This document shows, piece after piece, positions 11,091-21,678 of a stretch of 64,000 nt of DNA. The position numbers and the translations under genes are program-made. The first letter of the stretch is position 1, and each line of letters opens with the position of its first letter. Below the pieces are notes generated by a model. The model searched no databases and was not told where the DNA came from. It saw only the letters and a list, made by a program, of their open reading frames with translations. Where the stretch lies: assembly GCF_000002985.6 (NCBI RefSeq), contig NC_003283.11:3472001-3536000 (forward strand). The letters are read 5' to 3'. The stretch comes from Caenorhabditis elegans (taxonomy: Eukaryota > Nematoda > Chromadorea > Rhabditida > Rhabditidae).

Positions 11091-12740
11091 TCATGTTTTC
11101 GAGTATCTTGACGATGCTTTTCTAACCGCCACGTTCTGAATACTAACTGAATTCTCATCTTTCCTAAGCACCAAAAGTCTAGATACAACTATTGATTCTA
11201 TGGCGCATCCGATGATTTTCAGTACTGAGTTGTAGGGACCGACGACCTGGAAATTGGAGTTTTATTTTTGAGGTAGAGCTTGTTGCGGTTGTTGCGGCGG
11301 AACCCGTGAAACGTCTGCCGCGGCACAAAAACCCACATCAAATGAAAAAACTGGTGCAGTAGGCCACATAGTCCCGCAAAATGATGGAAGAAAATCAAAT
11401 AGTAGAACCACAAAGGTGTCTAATAAAGCTAGCCTATTGGCTTTGGAAATTTGATTGCTAGATTGCCCATTAGTATTCCAGATAAATAGTTTTATAGATA
11501 TCAGTATAGAAAACACCAGGATCGAGAAAAATATTATCTGAATTTAAACGAAAAGCTTAAAAAAAATTATTTTAAACTATTTTTCTTACACTTTTATGAA
11601 TTGTCCAAAAGCTGTAGAAACAAGAGTTCACCGCGCATCCAAATACTTTACAGTTTGATGGGATATCCAGTTTGTAGTCGCAAAACTTAAAGAGCCATAT
11701 CTCCTCGGAAAACCCGAAAGATATGGCGAGCAGGAAAATAAGCCAGTTTGGGATTTTGCTCCTGGTTGTACGGTACAAAATTGGAAAATATGCGGCAATG
11801 AACCTTTCGAATGATATTGATAGGGCGATTGCAGATCGGCAGGCTGCAAAATGTGACCAAGGAAGCGCGGAGTATACAATGAAACTGTTGTAATTGACCA
11901 TAAATTCGGGAAAATTCATTGACAGAATAGTGTACACAATATTGCAAAACACTGAAAATTGAATTTTTTAAATTAAAAGTTTGAATTTCCCGCAAAAACT
12001 TTTTTTGCAACATTTTGAATTTCCTGACATGTTTTTTTTTTCTAAAATTTCAACTTCGCGTTAAAAATTTTTTATCATGAAGTTTGAATATCATCCAAAA
12101 TTTTAACTCAAAATATTTGAAATTAGCGCCAATATGTTTTCTCAAAAAAAAAAAGTTGAATATTCCCCAAACCATTCTGCAAGAAAATTATTTTTTCTCA
12201 AATATACTTAAACTTTCGGCAACATGTTTTATCAAAAAAAAAAAACATTTAAATAATTTTTTTTCACAAAATTGAATTCCGCGCCTAATATTATTTTTTG
12301 GTGAAATTAATTGAGCAACATTTAAAAATTTTGACATCATTTTTTCGATTTCTGCAAAAAAACTTTAAAGAAAAATAAAAATTTGAAGATCCGGCTATTT
12401 TTCATCCAATTGAAAAAAAATTCTCGCTGGAATATCGGGAATTTTTTTTCTAAAATTTCTATTAAAATGATGAATCATAGAATTTTCATGGAAATTTTCA
12501 GCTCAACAACCTCCACACTTACAAAAAGTGCCAAAACATGTGTCCGTTAAAAATCGATAATAGAACAACTGCATGTCGTCATTTCGATTCGCTTTCTTCC
12601 TTAAAAAGTTAACATTTTTCGAAAATCTAGTCATTAAAAACTCACAAAACAATTTTCCAAATCAACCTCGCATTCAATAAGACAGTGATAAAACCACTTA
12701 CAGCTCCAAGAGAGCATATCAAGTAAATTATCATATCCAT
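11091..12740 (-). CDS. Serpentine receptor class BC (srbc), copy 3
   Basis: Starts MDMIIYLICSLGAVSGFI (ATG at 12738-12740) and ends YSKT with TGA at 11091-11093. Exon 2 (about 12604-12518) carries NDDMQLFYYRFLTDTCFG. The next exon, from about 11951, reads LSMNFPEFMVNYNSFIVY, SHFAACRSAIALSISFER, YFPILYRTTRSKIPN and CAVNSCFYSFW. Later exons hold LFIWNTNGQ, ANRLALLDTFVV, FDFLPSFCGTMWP and VGPYNSVLKIIGCAIES. All canonical srbc blocks are present and about 300 residues are expected. Intron 2 is unusually long (about 565 bp) and is almost pure A/T low-complexity sequence with repeated TTGAAT/TTTTTTCTCA motifs. No frame damage was noticed. Confidence 0.85.
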
Positions 12741-12813
12741 AGAAATGTAAGTCAAAGAATAAAAATCAAAAATTTATGATAAAAATTAATATAAAACGAG
12801 AACTAAGAAATAC

Positions 12814-12999
12814 TCAATTAGGTTTGCCAGAAGGCGTCCAACTCCTGGTAATTGGATTCCAAAATAACAGGAAATCAGTCAGAAACATGTCTATAATTTG
12901 AAAAGGAAACGTACACATAATTATGATGACTAAACTCGCGTAGATTTTAGTAACATTGCTACCAAAAATTCTAGTTTCAAACATACATAGTAAATACAA
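12814..12999 (-). pseudogene. Possible receptor fragment (TM6-7-like)
   Basis: A 61-codon frame whose central part, IYASLVIIIMCTFPFQIIDM then FLTDFLLFWNPI, looks like the last two helices of a nematode seven-helix receptor. It starts and stops without splice partners I can find and lies just upstream of srbc copy 3. It may be a relic exon or chance hydrophobic sequence in AT-rich DNA; no family can be named. Confidence 0.3.
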
Positions 13000-13097
13000 T
13001 ATTAAAATTGAAAAATTAATGATTTCTGTTTGCCAGTTTTGGGTTAATGAAAAAACGTTCCAAAATTTTTAGTTCCTAAGTTTTCTGTGATTTGAAG

Positions 13098-13173
13098 TGG
13101 TATGGCTATTGTTTTAAATATTGCAGCGGACATTTTCTGGTCCGCTGCAATATTTAAAACAATAGCCATACCA
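13098..13173. repeat. Perfect 33-bp inverted repeat (hairpin) with 10-nt loop
   Basis: Arms 13098-13130 and 13141-13173 are exact reverse complements (TGGTATGGCTATTG ... CAATAGCCATACCA), separated by CATTTTCTGG. The same TTTTCTGG follows the right arm. Such perfection in an intergenic region implies a recent fold-back event. Confidence 0.85.
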
Positions 13174-13375
13174 TTTTCTGGGTCCACTTTTGGAACAGAA
13201 CATGAATCACCCAAGAAACATTGTTTTTGCTTTTTTGCTTTCGATACAGAGCCAAAATCTAATTTTCATTCAAAAAGGCAATAACAAGTCTGGCAGCGTA
13301 ATTATGACAATTCAGGAATTTTTCCTCTTCAGAGAATTGTTATGGTGCAGTCGACATCGATCAAAGTCGGAGTTC

Positions 13376-13560
13376 ACACTTGGTGTCACGCTGTCCCATC
13401 GAGGTGTGATTTTCAAAAAATACCGGAGTGTTTCGCGTGAAAAATGTGACGTCAGCACGTTCCTACCCATGCGAAATCAGTTGGGAGGTCTGTGTTTCAA
13501 TTCCCGCAATTCTTGTAGATCTACCTTGTTCAAACCGGAATGAGACAATTTGCCGTCGAT
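13376..13560. repeat. Dispersed repeat containing a TGTGACGTCA block
   Basis: GTGTCACGCTGTCCCATCG ... AAAAATGTGACGTCAGCACG ... CATGCGAAATCAGTTG ... TTGTAGATCTACC. The same ordered blocks recur at 63849-64000, and in part at 46485-46575, so this is an interspersed family. The copy here is diverged. Confidence 0.65.
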
Positions 13561-13670
13561 GGAAATTTTATTTTCGGCCGCATTTTTGCGTCACGATGTT
13601 TGCACAAATAAGGTTTTCATGAGACAATTATTTAAAAAAGAGCACAACGCTAGTGATTAAAATCGAACAA

Positions 13671-14900
13671 TTATAAGGACGAATTTCTTGAGACTTTTTG
13701 AAGTATAGTTGTTACAGTACTTGCTGCAACTCCATGATCTTTTTTCAGCAGAAGTCTGGAGACGAGGAACGAGTCAATTGCACACCCAGTGATTTTAGAG
13801 ACAGCATTGTAGGGCCCGACGAGCTGGAAAATGTCACAAATTTTTTCTATTAATTGTTGCTCAAAAACGTACATCAAAGTTGAACATTGGTGCTGTAGGC
13901 CACATGGTTCCGAAGAAAGATGGGACAAAGTCAAAAATGAAGACAGTGCAGGTGTTCAGAAGGGCTAGTCGGTTTGTCTGGAAGCTTTTGGATTTCAGAT
14001 TTCGAAAAAAAAATTAAACTACCTTCGAAAGATGCTTGCTGCTCTGTTTGCCTTTGGAATTGTTCCACACAAACAATTTCACTGACAGCAATATAGAGGA
14101 TACAAGAATTATGGCAAATATTATCTGAATTTTAGGAATTCAGATATTTGGACTCGAAAATATTTATAGCTTACAGTTCTGTGAGCTGTCCAAAAGTTAT
14201 AGAAGCATTGATTCACTGCGCATCCGAATGCTCGGCAGTTTGGAGGAATGTCAAAACTGTAGGAGCAAAATCCGAAGAGCACAAGCTCTTCGGATAGGGC
14301 AAATGCAACAGCCATGGAGAAAATGGAAAAGTTCGGAATTTTGTTCCTAGCTGTTCGGTATCTAATTGGAAAATACGCAGCGATGAGTCTCTCGAGTGAA
14401 ATTGCCAGCGCAATTGCAGACCGACACGTGGCAAAGTTGGACCATGGAAGGCCCAGGGTCACTATGAGACCACGATGATTACTGAATAAGTGGGGTACCT
14501 CCATTGTAAGTATCACAAAAATAATGTAGACGAGCACTTAATAGATCAAATTGAAAAAAAGGTTTATGTGAGATAAAAACTTACAGCAAGTCGAAAAGCA
14601 AATGTCCATTGTGAAACGGTAGTAGAAGAGTTGCAAGTCGTCATTTCGTTTAGATTTTTTCCTGAAAACCGTATGGTTTGTGACGTCACAAAGAATGCGT
14701 AAATGTGCAGCCGACGGAAATCGGGGCCTGATTCCTGTCGGCCGCGCATTTACCAACAAATTTTCCCGTAAGGCAATGATATTTAGCATGAAATTTTAAA
14801 CTTACAGAACAATTTTCCAAACCAAATTCCCATTCAGAACAATTGTAACAAGTGAGCTCACTGCTCCCAAAAGGCAAACAACTGTTATAATGATGTCCAT
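13671..14900 (-). CDS. Serpentine receptor class BC (srbc), copy 4
   Basis: Starts MDIIITVVCLLGAVSSLV (ATG ends at 14900) and ends SRNSSL with TAA at 13671-13673. The second exon holds NDDLQLFYYRFTMDICF. The third holds FSNHRGLIVTLGLPWSN, ATCRSAIALAISLER, YFPIRYRTARNKIPN and CAVNQCFYNFW. Later exons carry LFVWNNSKG, TNRLALLNT, DFVPSFFGTMWPT, and the last LVGPYNAVSKITGCAIDS. The ALLNT and FFGTM spellings are small departures from ALLDT and FCGTM in the sister copies. No stop interrupts the joined frame. The relic exon at 16729-16866 is closest to this gene's last exon. Confidence 0.85.
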
Positions 14901-16728
14901 TATAGAACTGACAACGGGTCTAAAGAGAATGTCTACTGGCATGCGGAATGGTGAAAACTGAAATTCTTAGGTGATAATGGGAATAACAATGCGTTTGATT
15001 AGGGAAATCACATTAAAAATACAATTTTCCTAGTGGGGCAAAATTCTGACTTCTGACAATAGGAAGTGAATTGGGGTTCTTGAAAAATAGGTTCAAGATC
15101 AAGTTAATAGTGATTTTTGTTTTTTTTTCTGGTTAGAAAAAATATGTTATTCTCTGAACACAGTGAATTATTTGTCATGGCATGACCAATTAAATAGTAT
15201 TTATTTATTGAAAACAGTGCAAGAAATTTCAGGAATCCAATTTTTTTGCATACCGGGGAAACTGAATCAGCGTTATTCTAGCAAGAATAGGCTACTGGTT
15301 TTGAAATTGAATTCCATGCAAAAATCTAAAAACAGAACATGATTTATCAGTAAAAAATTTGTCAAAGCAGAGAAAAATCCGAGACTTGAAACCGATTAAA
15401 AAAACTGAGTATCATTTTTTTTGGGTATTTTCCCAATAGACAGAATACCATCCCAATCAGGACTGTCAATTTTCGTTCTTTTTTTGTGATTGTTTGATTT
15501 TTTTTGTGGAAAAATGGATTTTTTGGCTTTTTAAACCGGAAAAAAGTTTTGAAAAACAAATTTTTTTCGGTTTTTTGGAGAAATTCGAGTGACAGCCCTG
15601 ATCATATAAATCACATATCACAATGATCACATAAATGATCATATAATATAAATGAGCATACAAAAAAACTGTTGAAAAATTGTGAAATGTTTACGCCACC
15701 CTCGGAAATATTCTTACTGGGTAGCCAGTTTTCTTTCTGGAAAAATGCCTGAAAATTTGACAAACTGTGCTTCAAATGCTAATTCAAAAAATGAAGAGAA
15801 ACTACTCGGTATTGCCAAATAACGAAAAAAAAATCAAAATGACGTCACTACAGTAATTCAAACATAATTCGCCCCTTTCTAATTTTTTTGCTAAATTGAA
15901 AAAACCACACAAATTGTAGAACAGTTTTATAAAATGTTTTACAGTCACATCAGGTATACTGAGAGTGTTTCATTTTGGGTAAAAGCCCATCAAAAATCAT
16001 TCATATAAGTTTTATAATCAAGAGGAAGAAAAAAAATAGATTAACTGATATATAGGATGAAATGTATTAATGCATTAACCAAAGGATGCTGAGATCAAGA
16101 AATCAGGTAAACTTTGAATTAGAATGAAAATAAGCTTTCGAACAATAGTGTACAATTGGGGCTACATAGGCTAAAAAATTACTATAAAAAATAGGTTAAA
16201 AACGTGGGAAGAGTCTGAATAGAAAAGCCTTTAGAATTTGCTTATTTAGTTTTGCAGTTTGAATTTTTTGATCCATATAACTTTAAAAAAAAATTATTGT
16301 TTCGGCTGGCACGACAAGTTTTTGGAGCATTTTAAACATTTCAAACTTTTTCAAAAACTTCCAGAGCTTTTCTAAACTTTCTATAAGATTCTCGACACTT
16401 CAAATAAAGGAAGTATTTCACATTTTTCCTGGACTTCTGAATTAAACCTACGTCATTTAAAAGAATACCTTCTTAACAGGCCCCTACAAAAAATTTAGCG
16501 ACAGAGGAGCACTTTCAACTGGAAAAAAGCCGCTCTGAAAATTTTTCAGTGCATTTTTTCACAACTTTCGAGGCCCGTAAAATGGTTCCAAAAGTGCATT
16601 TTTGCAGATTTTTAAATCATTTTCAGAATGTTCAGGAGCCAGCAAACATTCAGAATTTTGTTTGGGATTGTTTTTTTAATTTTCGAAAAAATTCTGAAAT
16701 TTTTTGATTAAGTCTATGATTAAAAACT
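14901..16728. other. Intergenic region, 1.8 kb, no intact gene
   Basis: Very AT-rich. Short open frames here are low-complexity. Around 15600-15655 there is a cluster of ATGATCATATAA/ATCACATA repeats. Degenerate TTTTCAAAAACTTC-type runs (16320-16440) resemble those elsewhere in the window. The upstream region of srbc copy 4 lies here without a clear core promoter. Confidence 0.45.
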
Positions 16729-16866
16729 TTATGACACTCTTTGGAATACAGTTATTCCATTGGTTATTAGAAATTCAGGTTGTTTGATCAGCAAAAGTCT
16801 GGTGATCAAGAATGAGTCAATTGCACATCCAGTGATCTTAAAGACCGCATTGTAAGGACCGACGAG
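16729..16866 (-). pseudogene. Orphan last exon of an srbc gene
   Basis: A good acceptor (TTTTTCCAG) opens a frame reading LVGPYNAVFKITGCAIDSFL, then ITRLLLIKQPEF, to a TAA at 16729-16731. It matches the terminal exon of srbc copy 4 almost residue for residue. No upstream srbc exons are found before the next complete gene begins at its own last exon (17228). It is either a relic of a deleted paralogue or a spare 3' exon left by unequal crossing-over. Confidence 0.75.
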
Positions 16867-17227
16867 CTGGAAAAATACAACTTGAGAGACGCAGGATGTT
16901 TATTACTTTTATATGAAAAATAATGCTCGTCACGGTCATCATTGGTCATCATTGGGCGAAACTTGACTTTTTCACTCAGTGGCGGGAAATTCAAATTTTT
17001 TTTGTAGAAAAAATTTTGCCGAGAAACTCATATTTAAAACAAATGGTAATCATACTTAATTTTTTTTGCAAAGCCTCACAAGAAACTTATAAAAGCCCGG
17101 AAAACTTCTGGAATGTTATAGATTTTTTTTGAATTTTTCAAAAGATATTACTTTACAGTAGATTTTTGATAAACTTATAAACTTTACAACGAAACAAAAT
17201 TTAAAAAATTAATTGTGACAAATATTA

Positions 17228-18520
17228 TCAAAGTCTAGAATTTTTCGAGTTTTTCACGATCGTTCCCGGCTGAATACTTGATGATTTTTTAGTTTGTCTG
17301 AACATCAAAACCAGTGTTACAACCAACGCTTCGATAGCACATCCCGTGATTTTCAGCGCCGCATTGTACGGTCCGACGTGCTGAAAAAGTTGTAAATTTA
17401 AGTTCCAGCCGGGTCCTGGGCAATTACATCAAACGAAAAAATTGGCGCCGTGGGCCACATATTGCCGCAAAATGATGGAAGAAAATCGAATAAGAGCACC
17501 GTACACATGTCAAGTAGAGCTAGACGATTTGCCTGAAATTTGTTTTATCAAAAATGCTTTCAAGGAGATCTTGAACGGACCTTGGAAAGGTTATTCTTAT
17601 TTTTCTTATTTTTCACCATGTTCCAAATGAATAGTCTTATTGACAGCATAATGGAAAATATCACTATCAAGGAAAATATGACCTGTAAGTTGTGAAATTG
17701 AAGTTTAAATTTATATTGAGATTTTTTAAGTACACTTCTGTGAATTGTCCAAAAATTATAAAAGCACTTGTTCATTGCACACCCGAATACTCGGCAGGTC
17801 GACGGAATTTCCATATCATATGAGCAGAATCCAAAAAGTGTTAGCTCTTCGGAAAGTCCAAAGAAAATAGCTATCAGGAAAATTGGCCAAGTCAGAATTT
17901 TGCTTCGTTTTTGAAGATATGAGATTGGGAAGTAGGCGGCGATAAATCTATCGAAGGAAATTGTAAGGGCAATTATAGATCTACAAGCTGCAACGTTGGA
18001 CCAAGGGAGGGCCAAATAGACAATGAGACTGCGGTATTGGAGCATGAAATCGGGGGCTTCCATTGATAAGAGGATGAATACAATGTAAAGAAGTACTGAA
18101 AATTGAAATTAAAATTTATTTCAAGTTTCCAGTATGATTAGAAATTTTTTAAATATATTTTAGGAACAGAAAAAAAATATATTTTAGGAACATTTCTCAA
18201 AACCAAAACTTTGACTGAAACGTGGAGAATTTTAAAACTTGGACCGTTCTGGAACTATTCTTTAAAGTTTTCAAAAACTCTAAAATTTAAAAATGAGCTC
18301 ACAGCAAGTTCCAAAAAAGATGTCCAGAGTGAAACGATAGTAGAAAAGTTGCATGTCAACTTTTCGTCTGGATGCATTTCTGAAAGACAGTATAAAAACA
18401 TGTTCGTAATTCAATTTCAACTGACAGAACAATTCTCACAACCAAATTGATATTAAGCAGTATTGTGATAAATGCGCAAATAATTCCCAGCGTACAGACA
18501 AAGATTATGATGAGATCCAT
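17228..18520 (-). CDS. Serpentine receptor class BC (srbc), copy 5
   Basis: Starts MDLIIIFVCTLGIICAFI (ATG ends at 18520) and stops after SKNSRL at 17228-17230. Exon 2 is near 18370-18292. Exon 3 holds LSMEAPDFMLQYRSLIVY, SNVAACRSIIALTISFDR, YFPISYLQKRSKI and CAMNKCFYNFW. Then come MLSIRLFIWNMVKN, ANRLALLDMCTVLLFDFLPS with FCGNMWPTAP, and finally HVGPYNAALKITGCAIEA. It is nearest to copy 6, sharing the LYIVFILLSMEAP and CRVFGCAMNKCF spellings. No disruption was seen. Expected length is close to 300 residues. Confidence 0.85.
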
Positions 18521-19362
18521 ATTGATTTTGATTAGCTGAAAACATTTTAAATTTTAGTAGTTTTAAAGCTTAGCAAAAATAAATTAAGGAGCAGCCGACA
18601 ACAATAACGATTTTTAGTACAACAACTTCACGGAAAACAGGTAGCATAAAACGTATTCGTTTTAGTTGTAAAAACTGGAAACCCGCTTTTTAGAAAGGTA
18701 CATTACACATACGAAATTTATTGTTCTGAGAAGTATATTTTATTAAACATTCCATGTGTATTCATTGGATATATGCGAAAATACATATCTGTCCTAACTA
18801 GAAAACAGAGCTCGTACCCAAGTGAACAACTTTTATACTTCAAACTTGCAAGGTAAATGTGCAAGAAAATTATTATTCAGGTGAACAAAGAGGTTTTCAA
18901 GGAAATGAGCAAGGTGTCATAAACTAATTGTTATGATTGGTCTGGAAAATAAGTTAACAGAAAATTTTGTAATACGATTTTAAAACTTATAACCTCACAG
19001 AATAAAAATTATTCTGTAGAACAGATGATTACCGAAAGTAAGAATACCCTCATTAGAGAAAAAAAATCAAAGAATCATGAGAAGTTTTTTTTTTCACAGA
19101 CAAAGGAAAAGTCTAACATCTTGTTTTCTGAATCACTTCTTTTTTTCTTAATTTCAGACACCAAACTTTGAATCATTAGCTCACTGAAGCTTGAACTAGT
19201 TTTCTGATTGAACTATGAGTTGTTTTTTTGATACGAGGTAATTTATATTTCGAAACGGCAAAAAAACATTTTAAAACAATACAGGATTAGTTAATTTTGG
19301 GAATTTTATCAAAAACAATTTTGTTGTGCCTTAAAAACCTAATTAGAATTTAGAGTTTATTT
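18521..19362. other. Intergenic region between srbc copies 5 and 6
   Basis: About 840 bp, AT-rich. It contains a GACACCAAACTTTGAATCATTAGCTC segment (split here: GACACCAAACTTTG then AATCATTAGCTC, about 19158-19185) related to GACGCCAGAACTTTTGAATG at 20996 and 21235. A small dispersed motif thus sits upstream of copies 5 and 6. No gene was seen. Confidence 0.45.
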
Positions 19363-20598
19363 TCAACTTTTCACAAATGTTGCTTGCCGAATTCTTGGGA
19401 AATTATCTGATCTTCTCAATATTAAAACCAAAGTAACAACTATTGCCTCGATTGCGCATCCGGTTACTTTCAACACTGCGTTGTACGGTCCGATGTACTG
19501 AAAATTGAGAAAACAATTTTTATTTCATGACACAGTCAATTTGAGAATTTTCAATTGTGCTCACAATCTCACAATTTTGTGAAACTTACATCAAACGAAA
19601 ACATTGGTGCAATGGGCCACATGTTGCCGCAAAAAGATGGAAGAAAATCAAATATGAGCACCGTGCAAGTGTCAAGTAGAGCTAGACGATTTGCCTGAAA
19701 TCAGTTGAGGAAGTTTTAAAAAAAAACCACTAAAACTGGGAACGGCAGGTTACTAGTGGACCTTGTTAGTGATCACGTTGCATTTTTTGACAATCTAGAA
19801 TCACCACCAATAGCTTTTTTAAACTTACTTTTGAAAGTTGATTATTAGTGTTCTTATGTTTCACTACATTCCAGATAAATAATCGTGTTGAGAGCAAGAT
19901 GGAAAATGATATTATGAGTGAAAATATTACCTAAAAACGATAGTCTGAACTTTTTAGAATTTCCGGTCAAACGTACACTCCGATGAATAGTCCAAAAGTT
20001 GTAGAAGCACTTGTTCATTGCACACCCGAAAACTCGACAGGTTGGTGGAATTTCCATATTATATGAACAAAAACCAAATAGCAGAAACTCTTCGGACAAC
20101 CCGAAGCACACACCTATTAAGGAAACTGGCCAGTTCAGCACCCTGCTCCGTTTCTGATGATAGAGAATTGGGAAGTATGCCGCGAAGAATCTTTCGATGG
20201 ATATTGTTAGTGCAATTATAGATCTACACGCCGCAATGTGTGACCAGGGAAGTGCCAAATAGACAATCAAACTGCGATATTGGAACATAAATCCGGGAGC
20301 TTCCATTGATAGAAGTATAAACACGATGTAAAAAAGTACTGGAAGTTTGCCATTGGAAAATAGTATTTTTAAAACAAAACCTTACAACAAGTTCCAAAAA
20401 ATATGTCCACAATGAAACGATAATAGAAAATGCATGTCGAATTTTCGTTTAGATGAATTTCTGAAAGAAACCGCCTCTTAAACTATTCAAAATTTAAACT
20501 TACAAAACAATTCTCAGCACCAAATTCATGTTGAGCAATATAGTGATAAATGCACAAATTATTCCCAGAGTACAGAAGAGAGTTATGATAAGATCCAT
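19363..20598 (-). CDS. Serpentine receptor class BC (srbc), copy 6
   Basis: Starts MDLIITLFCTLGIICAFI (ATG ends at 20598) and stops after TFVKS at 19363-19365. Exon 3 carries LSMEAPGFMFQYRSLIVY, SHIAACRSIIALTISIER, YFPILYHQKRSRVLN and CAMNKCFYNFW. The following exons give LFIWNVVKHKN, NQLSK, ANRLALLDTCTVLIFDFLPS, FCGNMWPIAP, then YIGPYNAVLKVTGCAIEA. A complete srbc set is present without a frame break. Its first exon and upstream region are the left boundary of a 4.6-kb tandem duplication, so a fragment of this exon is repeated at about 25330-25393. Confidence 0.86.
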
Positions 20599-20639
20599 TG
20601 CTGAAAATTGGTTGAAAATTGGAAAATTGGACTACAAAT

Positions 20640-21678
20640 TTTAGTGAGCAGCCCGCATGAATGGAAGGTGCCGAGAACATTTTGCTTAGCTATGACACTT
20701 ATTTCCTAGTACAATCACTTTTCGGAAAATATAATAAAGGCATGTTTTCAAATAAAATTAATCAAAATATTTTGCAAAACTATGAATATACATATTAAAT
20801 TACCATTTAAAATATAAAACAACTGAAAACTTTTCAAGGCCTGACTGAACGTCATGATTCGCGTAACGCAATGTATTGGGAACCGTTTTATGAACGAACA
20901 AAAAAAGCTTTGAAAATTAAAAAAAAAATATTCGAATTCATACGAACAGAAACAAAGGCTAGAAAAAATGTGTTTTCCTGAATCACTCGGATTCAGACGC
21001 CAGAACTTTTGAATGATTAGCACACAGAAGCTCGAACAAGATTTTTAATCTAATTAAGACTTTTTGGTCAAGAAAAAATAATAAACTTCCTGGGAATTGT
21101 TGTGTGTATCAAAAAACTGAACATTTTTTATAGTTAGACAAAAGAAATGAATTTACTCGGAAAAAGGTAAATCAGATTTGACGGAAATTTGAATTTACTC
21201 ACTTTACAAGCTCATCTTTTTTTTAACATTTCAGACGCCAGAACTTTTGAATGATTAGCTCACAGAAGCTCGAACAAGATTTAAGTTTTCTGATATTTCT
21301 TCGCTTCTATAATAAGGTAATGCATTTTCCAGCGGGGGAACATTCCGTTCATAATTTGACAGACTTCTGCAGTTAGTAAATCAACTTTGAAAATGCACTT
21401 ACAGAAATTTCATTCAACAACGCCTAGTCTCGACAATAATCCTTTAATCCCATCCAAAACTTTTTTGTTTTTAACCTCAATTATGACATTTGCAAAATGA
21501 ACAAATAAAAGGTCTTCTTGAAAATATTTTTAGTTATTTGAAAGAACATATTTTAACCTCTTTTTTTTAAATAGTCTTTACGCTTTTACAGATCGTATTT
21601 GGCGATCCTGACAAGCAATTTGAATGTGAAAAATTGAAATAATAATGAGTTTATTAGAAGTTTCAAAATGTTTCAGGC
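20640..21678. other. Intergenic region inside the left duplication copy
   Basis: About 1 kb between srbc copy 6 and the first DUF19-like gene. Two copies of GACGCCAGAACTTTTGAATG (about 20996 and 21235), each followed by ATTAGC(A/T)CACAGAAGCTCG, form an internal direct repeat of about 240 bp. The right duplication copy keeps only part of this stretch. No coding sequence was seen. Confidence 0.5.
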
